The notes below the pieces were generated by a model, which was given only the letters and a program-made list of their open reading frames with translations, was not told the DNA's origin and did no database searches. Of a DNA stretch of 6,941 bases, positions 1 through 6,154 are shown piece after piece. Made by a program: the position numbers and the translations under genes. Location of the stretch: assembly GCA_964608925.1 (NCBI GenBank), contig CAZSQD010000136.1, positions 1-6,941 on the forward strand, read 5' to 3'. Source of the DNA: GCA-2733415 sp964608925 (GTDB taxonomy: Bacteria; Bacteroidota; Bacteroidia; Flavobacteriales; Flavobacteriaceae). Position 1 is the stretch's first letter; each line of letters starts with the position of its first letter.

Positions 1-384
1 GATAAAGCATTAAAAGTTGCTATACAACCTCAATTAAACTCTAATAATTTTTATAAAATACATTCCAATAATCAATTTATAGGATATGCCTATACCGCAA
101 AAGCCCCCAGTAAAACGGATCAATTTGATTATTTAGTGTTATTTAATACCCAATTGGAAATTATAAAAACAAAGGTGCTAGTATATAGAGAAGATTACGG
201 TAATGAAATAGGTAGCAAGCGTTGGTTAAAACAGTTTATAGGTAAAACAGCTAATGATACCCTGCGTTATGGAGATACTATAGATGCAATTTCAGGAGCA
301 ACCATATCTGCAAAATCCATGACAAAAGCGATGCAAAAGATGATGAAAGGTGTGGCAATACTTAAAAAAAATAACGCATTGTAA
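1..384 (+). CDS. FMN-binding domain protein, 3' part (5' end outside window)
   Basis: The frame is open from the first base and stops with TAA at 382-384, giving the last 127 residues of a longer protein. The C-terminal part carries YGDTIDAISGATISAKS, which matches the SGAT-type motif of FMN_bind domains (RnfG/NqrC-like). In that family the Thr of the motif (here codon 301-303) carries FMN through a phosphodiester bond made by the flavin transferase ApbE. Such proteins normally act outside the cytoplasm as one-electron carriers. The start, and any signal peptide or anchor, lie upstream and cannot be judged. The next gene begins one base after the stop, and feoA/feoB follow, so the protein is probably part of a ferrous-iron operon and may take part in extracytoplasmic iron reduction; that role is inferred. 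The FMN-binding assignment is fairly sure, covalent flavinylation is likely, and the electron acceptor is unknown. Confidence 0.82.
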   Translation, partial: DKALKVAIQPQLNSNNFYKIHSNNQFIGYAYTAKAPSKTDQFDYLVLFNTQLEIIKTKVLVYREDYGNEIGSKRWLKQFIGKTANDTLRYGDTIDAISGATISAKSMTKAMQKMMKGVAILKKNNAL

Positions 385-385
385 A

Positions 386-877
386 ATGAATATACCTTTA
401 TTACATACTTGGTCAAATGATTTAAAAATTACCACAGTTATATTTTTAATGGTATTGAGTATAGGTTTCTTTTCAGGTATCAGTTTTGTAGATAAAACGT
501 CAAGCTTTAGTGCTCAAGGGGTGCAGGAAAATTATGTAGGCAATGAAGATGATGAAAACGCTACGGTATTAAAATTTAAGAAAAATGAGAAGCAATTAGC
601 ATCAATTATACACACACATATATTATCAATGAGTGTTATATTTTTTATAGTATCCATATTAGTTTCAGCAACAACAATACATCCAAAATTAAAAAGGTTT
701 TTGATGATAGAACCTTTATTATCCGTATTAATTACTTTTGGAGGAATCTATTTTTTATGTAATGGCCAATTATGGATGAAATACATTGTTATGATATCGG
801 GTATTTTAATGACGGTTTCTTACACGGTATCAATAATATTTATTTTAAAGCAAATTCTAAAAAAATCAATTATATGA
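386..877 (+). CDS. Four-helix inner-membrane protein of unknown function in feo operon
   Basis: The protein has 163 residues. I chose the ATG at 386, one base after the previous stop; an in-frame GTG at 350 would overlap the FMN-binding gene for no visible reason. Four hydrophobic segments are seen at about residues 14-36, 75-97, 105-126 and 132-154. The positive-inside pattern (HPKLKR after helix 2, KQILKK at the C-terminus) puts both termini in the cytoplasm. The first outer loop (about 37-74) is acidic with a GNEDDE stretch. It leads into IIHTHILSMS, so His76 and His78 sit at the outer end of helix 2; His99 is at its inner end. These could bind a metal or haem, but a second ligand helix is not obvious. 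The stop overlaps the feoA start (ATGA). I do not recognise a named family. Co-expression with an FMN-binding protein and FeoAB suggests a membrane partner of the flavoprotein; this is inference. Confidence 0.85.
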   Translation: MNIPLLHTWSNDLKITTVIFLMVLSIGFFSGISFVDKTSSFSAQGVQENYVGNEDDENATVLKFKKNEKQLASIIHTHILSMSVIFFIVSILVSATTIHPKLKRFLMIEPLLSVLITFGGIYFLCNGQLWMKYIVMISGILMTVSYTVSIIFILKQILKKSII

Positions 878-1095
878 CCATATCTGATTTAAAAAGAGGA
901 GAACACGCCATTATACAAAAGTATGATGTAGATGTGATACCATTAAAACTTATAGAAATGGGTTGTTTAGTAGGTAATACCGTTTCATTAGTGCAAAAAG
1001 CACCCTTAAATGATCCGTTATATTTAAATATTAACGGTACGTATTTAGCCATCAGAAAAGAAATAGCAACTCAAATTGAAGTAGATATAATATGA
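874..1095 (+). CDS. feoA: FeoA family ferrous iron transport protein
   Basis: A 73-residue cytoplasmic SH3-like protein, the usual size for FeoA, which binds and supports FeoB in Fe(II) uptake. Family features are the N-terminal TISDLKRGE segment, the central LIEMGCLVGNTVSLVQKAP stretch (the family's 'LxxxGxxxGxxVxxxxxAP' pattern) and the closing YLAIRKEIATQIEV beta strands. The ATG at 874 overlaps the preceding stop as ATGA, and its own TGA overlaps the feoB start in the same way, so translation is probably coupled through all three genes. In-frame ATG codons further upstream (for example at 772) lie inside the preceding membrane-protein gene and would add a non-homologous extension, so I reject them. 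No ribosome binding site is visible, as is common in Bacteroidota. Confidence 0.93.
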   Translation: MTISDLKRGEHAIIQKYDVDVIPLKLIEMGCLVGNTVSLVQKAPLNDPLYLNINGTYLAIRKEIATQIEVDII

Positions 1096-3062
1096 GTGAA
1101 TTGCTAAAAGTTGCCTTAATAGGAAATCCAAACACAGGTAAAACTTCATTATTTAATTCCTTAACGGGTTTAAACCAACAAGTAGGTAATTATCCAGGTA
1201 TTACTGTAGAAAAAAAAACAGGTATCTCAAAATTATCAAAAGAGGTACGTGCAAAAATTATTGATTTACCAGGAACGTACAGTATCAATACCACTTCATT
1301 AGATGAAGATGTAGCGGTACGAGTACTAACTAATAAGTTTTCTGAAGATTATCCAGATGTAGTAATAGTAGTAGCTGATGTAGAAAATTTAAAACGAAAT
1401 CTACTCCTTTTTACACAAGTACAAGAGTATGGATTACCAACTATTTTGGTCATTAATATGGAAGACCAAATGCAAAAAAATGGAATATCAATTGATATTC
1501 AAGCATTGGAGAGAAAACTAAATACGAGAGTAATATTAGTGAGTACTAAAGGAAATAAAGGTATTTGTAATTTGCGTTGGGCATTATTAGCCTATAAAAG
1601 TATAGCCCCTGCGCAGAGTTTTACGCCTAATACACAAAGTATTTTACAAAATGCAAATTTAACCGAAAAACAAATTCAGCATAAAGATACTGTACAGCGG
1701 TATCAATTTATAAATAGTGTTTTAAAAGATAGTTATACTGTAGCTAAAAATAAAAATATAGGAGTAAGAGCAATATTAGACTCTATTTTAACACATCGTA
1801 TTTTTGGGTATGTGATTTTCTTTTTTATTCTATTTAATATTTTTCAAGCGTTATTTTCATGGTCGGAATATCCAATGGAATTGATAGATACTTTTTTTGC
1901 AATGTTAAGTGAAAAAACAAAAACAATACTTTCTCCAGGAATTTTCACCAACCTGTTAACTGAAGGTATTATACCGGGTATTGGTGGTATTGTTATTTTT
2001 GTACCACAAATAGCCTTTCTGTTCCTGTTTTTATCCATTTTAGAAGAAACAGGCTACATGAGTAGAGTGGTGTTTTTAATGGATAAAATTATGCGAAAAT
2101 TTGGATTGAGTGGTAAAAGCGTAGTGCCATTAATTTCAGGAACTGCATGTGCAATACCTGCAATAATGGCTACCCGAAACATGGAAAGCTGGAAAGAGCG
2201 TTTAATTACCATTTTGGTTACGCCATTTACCACTTGTGCGGCGCGCTTACCTGTTTACGCTATTATTATTAGTTTAGTAATACCTAATGATAAATCTTTA
2301 TTAGGTATAAATACACAGGCATTGGTGTTAATGGCATTATATATTTTAGGATTTGCAACAGCAATAATTTCGGCATATATATTAAATAAAGTATTGAAGA
2401 TTGAATCCAATTCACAATTTATTATTGAAATGCCTAATTACAAGTTGCCGTTATTTAAAAATGTAGCGTTGCATGTATTAGAAAAAACGAAATCTTTTGT
2501 TTTTGAAGCAGGTAAAATAATTTTAGCCATTTCGGTATTACTTTGGGTGTTAGCTTCTTTTGGACCAGGAGATGATTTTAAAAATGCCGAAACCATTGTG
2601 ACCCAGCAATACCAAAACATAGGTAAAGGAGCGTTAGATACTAAAATTGCATCGTATAAATTAGAGCATTCTTACATTGGTAAATTTGGTAAATTTATTG
2701 AACCTACAATAAAACCATTGGGTTATGACTGGAAAATGGGCATTGCATTAATAACCTCTTTTGCAGCACGTGAAGTGTTTGTGGGTACATTGGCAACAAT
2801 TTATAGTGTAGGTGTTGAAGATGAATCAACTTTAAAAGAAAAGATGAAAAAAGAAGTACATGCGGATGGCATAACACCAGTATTTACACTAGCAACAGGT
2901 GTTTCCTTATTGCTTTTTTATGCTTTTGCAATGCAATGTATGGGTACATTAGCAATAGTTAAAAGAGAAACCAATGGTTGGAAATGGCCTATTATACAAA
3001 TGGTAAGTATGACAATTTTAGCGTATCTTAGTGCTTTAATAGCATATCAATTTTTAAAATAA
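1092..3062 (+). CDS. feoB: FeoB ferrous iron permease with N-terminal GTPase domain
   Basis: A 656-residue inner-membrane Fe(II) transporter. The N-terminal G domain shows G1 GNPNTGKT (11-18), G2 in GNYPGITVE with Thr38, G3 DLPG (58-61), G4 NMED (122-125, the Met form usual in FeoB rather than NKxD) and a G5-like STKGNKG (151-157). A helical linker covers about 175-235. The membrane part has two Gate-type regions: SGTACAIPAIMATR (349-362, Cys353) and TPFTTCAARLPVYA (377-390, Cys382). FAAREVFVGTLATIYS (557-572) and MQCMGTLAIVKRETNGWKW (614-632) are also typical. The protein is shorter than the 773-residue E. coli FeoB and ends right after the last helix, with no FeoC-like tail. It follows feoA with an ATGA overlap and is followed two bases later by the FeoB-associated peptide gene. 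No iron-regulator site can be seen because the operon promoter lies upstream of the window. Confidence 0.97.
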   Translation: MSELLKVALIGNPNTGKTSLFNSLTGLNQQVGNYPGITVEKKTGISKLSKEVRAKIIDLPGTYSINTTSLDEDVAVRVLTNKFSEDYPDVVIVVADVENLKRNLLLFTQVQEYGLPTILVINMEDQMQKNGISIDIQALERKLNTRVILVSTKGNKGICNLRWALLAYKSIAPAQSFTPNTQSILQNANLTEKQIQHKDTVQRYQFINSVLKDSYTVAKNKNIGVRAILDSILTHRIFGYVIFFFILFNIFQALFSWSEYPMELIDTFFAMLSEKTKTILSPGIFTNLLTEGIIPGIGGIVIFVPQIAFLFLFLSILEETGYMSRVVFLMDKIMRKFGLSGKSVVPLISGTACAIPAIMATRNMESWKERLITILVTPFTTCAARLPVYAIIISLVIPNDKSLLGINTQALVLMALYILGFATAIISAYILNKVLKIESNSQFIIEMPNYKLPLFKNVALHVLEKTKSFVFEAGKIILAISVLLWVLASFGPGDDFKNAETIVTQQYQNIGKGALDTKIASYKLEHSYIGKFGKFIEPTIKPLGYDWKMGIALITSFAAREVFVGTLATIYSVGVEDESTLKEKMKKEVHADGITPVFTLATGVSLLLFYAFAMQCMGTLAIVKRETNGWKWPIIQMVSMTILAYLSALIAYQFLK

Positions 3063-3064
3063 AA

Positions 3065-3187
3065 ATGCAAATAATACAATCTATAGCTGTTTGTATTGCT
3101 GTTTTTCTCGCGTTACGCGTGTTATATCAGCAATTTTTTCCTAAAAAAGATAAAAAATCTTGTGGGAGTAAAGGTTGTGGTTGTTAA
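3065..3187 (+). CDS. FeoB-associated Cys-rich membrane peptide
   Basis: This 40-residue gene begins two bases after the feoB stop. A single hydrophobic helix (about residues 3-20, IIQSIAVCIAVFLALRVL) is followed by a basic linker (PKKDKK) and a C-terminal cysteine cluster SCGSKGCGC (Cys33, Cys38, Cys40). Helix first, then a Cys/Gly/Lys tail, is the hallmark of the FeoB_associated small-protein family found just downstream of feoB in many bacteria. Charge distribution places the Cys tail in the cytoplasm, where it could bind Fe(II) as it leaves FeoB or replace FeoC; the family's biochemical role is not established. It is probably the last gene of the operon, since a 235-base non-coding spacer follows. 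The gene is easily missed because of its size, but position and motif make it convincing. Confidence 0.9.
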   Translation: MQIIQSIAVCIAVFLALRVLYQQFFPKKDKKSCGSKGCGC

Positions 3188-3260
3188 TATTGAGGAGATA
3201 AATTATCAAAAAAAAAATCTTTGTAAAGAAGGTGTTTCGTTTTAAAAATAGCTTAGTTTT

Positions 3261-3290
3261 CCTGTAAACGGCTACAGCTTACTGAATACT
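3261..3290. repeat. Degenerate heptamer repeat, CTGnnTA type
   Basis: With a 7-base period this stretch aligns as CCTGTAA / ACGGCTA / CAGCTTA / CTGAATA / CT. The last A is constant in all four units, T precedes it in three, and the third position is G in three, giving consensus CTGnnTA. From memory, runs like CTGCCTACTGACTACTG recur in flavobacterial spacers; that cannot be checked here. It abuts the 10-base repeat that follows. A 5-bp stem (CTGTA 3262-3266 with TACAG 3273-3277) falls inside it. Confidence 0.45.
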
Positions 3291-3296
3291 TTTTTC

Positions 3297-3326
3297 CTCT
3301 GTGATTTTTTGTGTTTCTCTGTGAAA
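3297..3326. repeat. Three-unit 10-base repeat, CTCTGTG core
   Basis: Three consecutive 10-base units read CTCTGTGATT, TTTTGTGTTT and CTCTGTGAAA; TNTGTG is kept at exactly one-helical-turn spacing. On the other strand this is the CACAGAG-type repeat which, from general familiarity, is scattered through spacers of Bacteroidota and some other phyla. It lies in the non-coding region between the iron operon and the glycosyltransferase. Function is unknown. Confidence 0.6.
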
Positions 3327-3342
3327 TAATTTTTTCACTATC

Positions 3343-3389
3343 AAGTTTAAACATACTGCTAACTTTTTAAACTTTCTACGTTTAAACTT
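3343..3389. repeat. AAGTTTAAAC inverted repeat before the glycosyltransferase
   Basis: AAGTTTAAAC at 3343-3352 is matched by its exact reverse complement GTTTAAACTT at 3380-3389. Each arm contains the self-complementary octamer GTTTAAAC, and a third related site, TTTTAAACTTT, sits between them at about 3365-3375. The pair lies 21-68 bases upstream of the TACATTTG promoter box, so a binding site for a dimeric regulator is possible. The AT-rich content means chance similarity is not excluded. Confidence 0.4.
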
Positions 3390-3410
3390 CCCATCACTCC
3401 AACCATTTTG

Positions 3411-3418
3411 TACATTTG
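3411..3418 (+). promoter_or_regulatory. Bacteroidota -7 promoter box TACATTTG
   Basis: TACATTTG matches the TAnnTTTG -7 consensus of Bacteroidota exactly. A TTG-type -33 element at the expected distance upstream is not evident. The box ends four bases before the glycosyltransferase ATG at 3423, so transcription would begin at or within a few bases of the start codon, giving a leaderless or nearly leaderless message. Confidence 0.6.
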
Positions 3419-3422
3419 TGTA

Positions 3423-4427
3423 ATGCAATTAAATTTTTCATTTATAATACCTGTTTATAATCGTCCAGATGAAATAGACGAATTACTACAAAGCTTGACA
3501 AAACAAACATTTACAGAACCGTTTGAGGTAGTTGTTGTAGAAGACGGATCTACCATGTCATCTAAAGAAGTAATTGGAAAATATGCACATAATTTAGATA
3601 TTAGTTATTACGAAAAACCAAATTCAGGACCTGGAGATTCTCGTAATTATGGTATGCGAAAAGCTAAAGGAAACTACTTTTTAATATTAGATTCAGATTG
3701 TATTTTACCTTCACAATACCTTGTAGAAGTAAAAAACGCATTACAAAAAACAGATGTTGATTGTTTTGGTGGTCCAGATGCAGCACATGAAAGTTTTAGC
3801 AACGTACAAAAAGCTATTAATTATGTAATGACTTCTTTTTTAACAACAGGAGGCATTCGTGGTAGTGAAAAAAGTGTTGATAAATTTCAACCCCGTAGTT
3901 TTAATATGGGCTTGTCACAAAAAGCATTTAAAGCTACTCAAGGTTTCGGAAACATTCACCCAGGGGAAGATCCTGATTTAACCATACGATTATGGAAATT
4001 AGGTTTTGAAACCCAATTTATATTCAAAGCCTATGTATATCATAAGCGGCGTATTTCATGGAAAAAATTTTATCAGCAAGTACAAAAATTTGGAAAATGC
4101 CGTCCAATACTAAACAGTTGGCATCCAGAAACTGCTAAAATAACGTATTGGTTTCCTACCGTATTTGTTGTAGGTGTGTTATTTGCAATAGTATCTTTGT
4201 TTTTTGGGTTCCCTATTTTTATACAACTTTTAGGGCTGTACTTAGCGGTCTTATTTATTGATGCCACTATAAAAAACAAGAGTATTTTAATTGGCTTACA
4301 AGCATTAATTGCTACGTTTATTCAGTTTTTCGGCTATGGAATAGGTTTTTTAGTAGCTACTTTTAAAATAGCGGTATTACATCAAAAACCACAAAAGGCA
4401 TTTCCGTATTTATTTTTTGATAATTAA
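3423..4427 (+). CDS. Membrane-associated family 2 glycosyltransferase
   Basis: A 334-residue GT-A-fold glycosyltransferase that would transfer a sugar from a nucleotide donor on the cytoplasmic face. The N-terminus opens with FSFIIPVYNRP (5-15), followed by VVVEDGS (37-43), NSGPGDSRNYGMRKAKG (67-83, nucleotide-sugar pocket region) and LDSD (89-92, the metal-binding DxD-like motif). GEDPDLTIRLWKLGF (181-195) contains the presumed catalytic acidic residues, and KKFYQQVQKFG follows at 214-224 where other GT2 enzymes have QxxRW. Hydrophobic segments at about 243-263, 264-282 and 289-313 anchor the C-terminus. I chose the ATG at 3423 because the first beta strand starts only four residues later and the promoter box lies just upstream; a TTG at 3408 adds five unneeded residues. 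Flanking genes give no pathway: there is no polysaccharide cluster. Acceptor and sugar are unknown. Confidence 0.9.
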   Translation: MQLNFSFIIPVYNRPDEIDELLQSLTKQTFTEPFEVVVVEDGSTMSSKEVIGKYAHNLDISYYEKPNSGPGDSRNYGMRKAKGNYFLILDSDCILPSQYLVEVKNALQKTDVDCFGGPDAAHESFSNVQKAINYVMTSFLTTGGIRGSEKSVDKFQPRSFNMGLSQKAFKATQGFGNIHPGEDPDLTIRLWKLGFETQFIFKAYVYHKRRISWKKFYQQVQKFGKCRPILNSWHPETAKITYWFPTVFVVGVLFAIVSLFFGFPIFIQLLGLYLAVLFIDATIKNKSILIGLQALIATFIQFFGYGIGFLVATFKIAVLHQKPQKAFPYLFFDN

Positions 4428-4437
4428 GATTACCAGT

Positions 4438-4458
4438 TATAAAAATAGTATTTTTATA
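4438..4458. promoter_or_regulatory. Perfect AT palindrome directly before the YbbR-like gene
   Basis: TATAAAAATA (4438-4447) and its exact reverse complement TATTTTTATA (4449-4458) flank a single G, ending two bases before the ATG at 4461. The right arm contains TATTTTTA, one base off the TAnnTTTG -7 box, so it may overlap a promoter for the YbbR-like gene and coaE. With no GC content and almost no loop it is a poor transcription terminator; a protein-binding site is more plausible. Confidence 0.45.
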
Positions 4459-4460
4459 GC

Positions 4461-5387
4461 ATGAACTACAAAACAATACTTTCTTTTTTTCAGCAAAAAA
4501 GATTTCGCTTTTTTATACCCGCACTTTTAGTGTCATTGTTAATGTGGTTTATTACAAACCTATCAAAAGAGTACGTTAAAACCATACCTGTTAAAATTGT
4601 TTTTTCCAAAATAACTCCTGGTCATTTGGTAAAATGTAAAGACACCATTTTAACTGTAAAAATACAAGGATCAGGGTTTTCATTATGGAGTAGTCAATTA
4701 AAAAATGTAGTATATACAATTCCTGTAAACGACTTTAAAACCAATTGGAATTGGCAACAAAATCAATATTTATTTAAACAAATATTACCTAAAAATATAT
4801 TGGTAGTAAATGTAACTCCAAGTACAATAGCATATACACAATTTAAATTAGAGCATAAAAAAGTAAAGGTGCAACACCATATAAAAGTAGTTCCTAAATT
4901 GGGTTACGGAATAACAAAACAGACACTGCAACCAGATTCCGTATTAATATATGGCCATCAAAAAGAAATTAAAAATATTAAATTCATAAAAACGGATAGC
5001 TTATTGTTTAAAAATAGGACAACAGCGGTATCTGGAGAGGTTTCACTACTATTACCTGCGGAGGTTTTACAAGTTTCGGAGAAAAAAATAAGCTATCAAT
5101 ATGATGTAGAGCGTTATACACAAGGAGATTTTTTAGTACCAATACAATTAATTAATGTTCCAGAAAATACCGAAGTTTCTATTTTTCCGAAGCAAATACA
5201 TGTGCAATTTCAGTCGCCATTATCAGTATTTGAAACCTATCAACCACAACATTTTTTATTAACGGTAAATTGTAGTAATTTAGAAAATAAAACAGCATTA
5301 GCTGTTGAATTGAAAAATATTCCAGCGGGAATGAAAAATGTAAGGTTATTAAAAAAATCAGTAACTTTTTTAGTTTTAAATAAATGA
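4461..5387 (+). CDS. YbbR-like (CdaR-type) domain membrane protein
   Basis: A 308-residue protein with a short basic N-terminus (QQKRFRF), one transmembrane helix at about 18-35 (FIPALLVSLLMWFITNLS) and a beta-rich extracytoplasmic part. The N-terminal layout, with a helix ending in a short linker followed by IPVKIVFSKITPG, and the later LQPDSVLIYGHQKEIKNIKFIKTD segment (156-179) are typical of YbbR-like repeats. I see about two to three repeats covering 37-126, 133-218 and possibly 219-306. In Firmicutes the YbbR protein CdaR regulates the cyclic-di-AMP synthase CdaA. No cdaA is present here, so the same role is not shown. In Bacteroidota single-gene YbbR proteins commonly sit before coaE, as here, where the two overlap by ATGA. 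The N-terminus has no lipobox. The family call is good and the function is uncertain. Confidence 0.8.
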   Translation: MNYKTILSFFQQKRFRFFIPALLVSLLMWFITNLSKEYVKTIPVKIVFSKITPGHLVKCKDTILTVKIQGSGFSLWSSQLKNVVYTIPVNDFKTNWNWQQNQYLFKQILPKNILVVNVTPSTIAYTQFKLEHKKVKVQHHIKVVPKLGYGITKQTLQPDSVLIYGHQKEIKNIKFIKTDSLLFKNRTTAVSGEVSLLLPAEVLQVSEKKISYQYDVERYTQGDFLVPIQLINVPENTEVSIFPKQIHVQFQSPLSVFETYQPQHFLLTVNCSNLENKTALAVELKNIPAGMKNVRLLKKSVTFLVLNK

Positions 5388-6004
5388 TAGTAGGTTTAAC
5401 AGGAGGTATAGGTAGTGGGAAAACCACAGTAGCTAAATTGTTTTATAAATTAGGAGTGCCTATTTATGTTTCGGATATTGAAGCAAAACAATTAATGATA
5501 AGCAATGAAAAATTAATACAAAAAATAAAAGAATTATTAGGTAATGAAGCGTATGTGGAGGGTAAATTAAATAGATCTTATATTTCTCATCAAGTATTTA
5601 ATAACAAAAAAAAATTAGCACAATTAAATGCAATTGTACACCCTGCGGTAGCTATTGATTTTATGCAATGGTATAAAAAGCAAGATAAACCGTATGTAAT
5701 TAAGGAGTCCGCTATTTTATTTGAAACAGGAGGACATACACATTGTGATGTGGTTATAACCGTAACCGCACCGTTGGAAGAACGTATTAATAGAGTAGTT
5801 TTGCGTGACGGAACCTCAGAAAAACAAGTTAAGAGTAGGATTGATAATCAGCTATCTGATGAACAAAAAATAAAACAATCAGATTATGTAATTTATAATA
5901 TTGATTTAAAAGAAACCAAGCAAGAGGTGAAACGAATTCATAATTTGATTATAAACAAGCCTTCAAAAAATAAAAATCCAACAAAATTGTTAAGTTTTGG
6001 TTAA
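5384..6004 (+). CDS. coaE: Dephospho-CoA kinase
   Basis: A 206-residue cytoplasmic enzyme of the last CoA biosynthesis step (ATP + dephospho-CoA to CoA + ADP). It has the P-loop GGIGSGKT (7-14), the segment VSDIEAKQL (29-37) with the acidic residue of the acceptor site, and LNAIVHPAV (81-89) carrying the family's HP pair. ESAILFETGG (108-117) stands where most members have PLLFE, and the lid region RVVLRDGTSEKQVKSRIDNQ (137-156) has the expected R-x4-R-D order, counting from Arg134 through Arg137 to Asp142. The tail after about 190 (KPSKNKNPTKLLSFG) is a polar extension with no clear family match. The start codon overlaps the stop of the YbbR-like gene, so it is probably co-transcribed and translationally coupled. 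Length is normal for the family. Confidence 0.96.
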   Translation: MIVGLTGGIGSGKTTVAKLFYKLGVPIYVSDIEAKQLMISNEKLIQKIKELLGNEAYVEGKLNRSYISHQVFNNKKKLAQLNAIVHPAVAIDFMQWYKKQDKPYVIKESAILFETGGHTHCDVVITVTAPLEERINRVVLRDGTSEKQVKSRIDNQLSDEQKIKQSDYVIYNIDLKETKQEVKRIHNLIINKPSKNKNPTKLLSFG

Positions 6005-6032
6005 AGCCAACTACTACCATCATAAAAACCAA

Positions 6033-6040
6033 TATTTTTG
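6033..6040 (+). promoter_or_regulatory. Possible -7 box TATTTTTG before the sensor kinase gene
   Basis: TATTTTTG fits TAnnTTTG exactly, but no TTG lies 17-23 bases upstream to serve as a -33 element, and T-rich matches are easy to find in this genome. If used, it would give a leader of roughly 105-110 bases carrying both inverted repeats described below. Confidence 0.3.
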
Positions 6041-6055
6041 AATCACGGAGTACTA

Positions 6056-6094
6056 ATACCAATTAAATTTCAAAATGCACAATTAAATTGGTAT
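6056..6094. repeat. Imperfect 14-bp inverted repeat (ATACCAATT arms)
   Basis: ATACCAATTAAATT (6056-6069) and AATTAAATTGGTAT (6081-6094) pair over 14 positions with one A/A mismatch (6065 with 6085), around an 11-base loop. It could be a dispersed palindromic element, a remnant of a miniature mobile element or an RNA hairpin after coaE. No T-run follows the right arm, so a classical intrinsic terminator is unlikely. No target-site duplication is visible. Confidence 0.55.
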
Positions 6095-6133
6095 AAGCCA
6101 TTTCGGCATCAAAAATAGTATTAAAGTAGATAC

Positions 6134-6145
6134 CCGCCTGCGCGG
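6134..6145. repeat. GC-rich mini-hairpin CCGC-CTGC-GCGG
   Basis: CCGC (6134-6137) and GCGG (6142-6145) enclose CTGC, in a spacer that is otherwise strongly AT-rich. It resembles, from memory, the CCCGCCTGCGCGGG core of short dispersed repeats in flavobacterial genomes, with the outer C/G pair degraded. It lies nine bases before the next start codon, so in the message it would sit where a ribosome loads and could weaken translation. Confidence 0.45.
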
Positions 6146-6154
6146 ATAATAAAT

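Noticed and set aside
350..385. In-frame GTG at 350 as start of the four-helix protein
   Set aside because: It adds 12 residues inside the preceding coding region, whereas the ATG at 386 directly follows the stop of that gene.
1844..2038. Minus-strand open frames inside feoB (also 2438-2620)
   Set aside because: They are fully contained in a well-supported gene on the other strand, with no recognisable protein features.
3190..3223. Possible promoter: TTG at 3190-3192 and AATCTTTG at 3216-3223
   Set aside because: The -7 box has the wrong first base, and no gene or clear RNA starts just downstream; the 23-base spacing is at the edge of the usual range.
3208..3229. TCTTTGTAAAGA hairpin next to an A-run, resembling a minus-strand terminator
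   Set aside because: The stem is only five A/T-rich pairs, and there is no minus-strand gene reading into it.
3262..3295. CTGTA/TACAG stem followed by a T-run as terminator of the feo operon
   Set aside because: The stem has five pairs, and 12 bases separate it from the T-run, so it lacks the usual intrinsic terminator form.
3408..3422. TTG at 3408 as start of the glycosyltransferase
   Set aside because: It overlaps the promoter box, and the GT2 fold begins right after the ATG at 3423.
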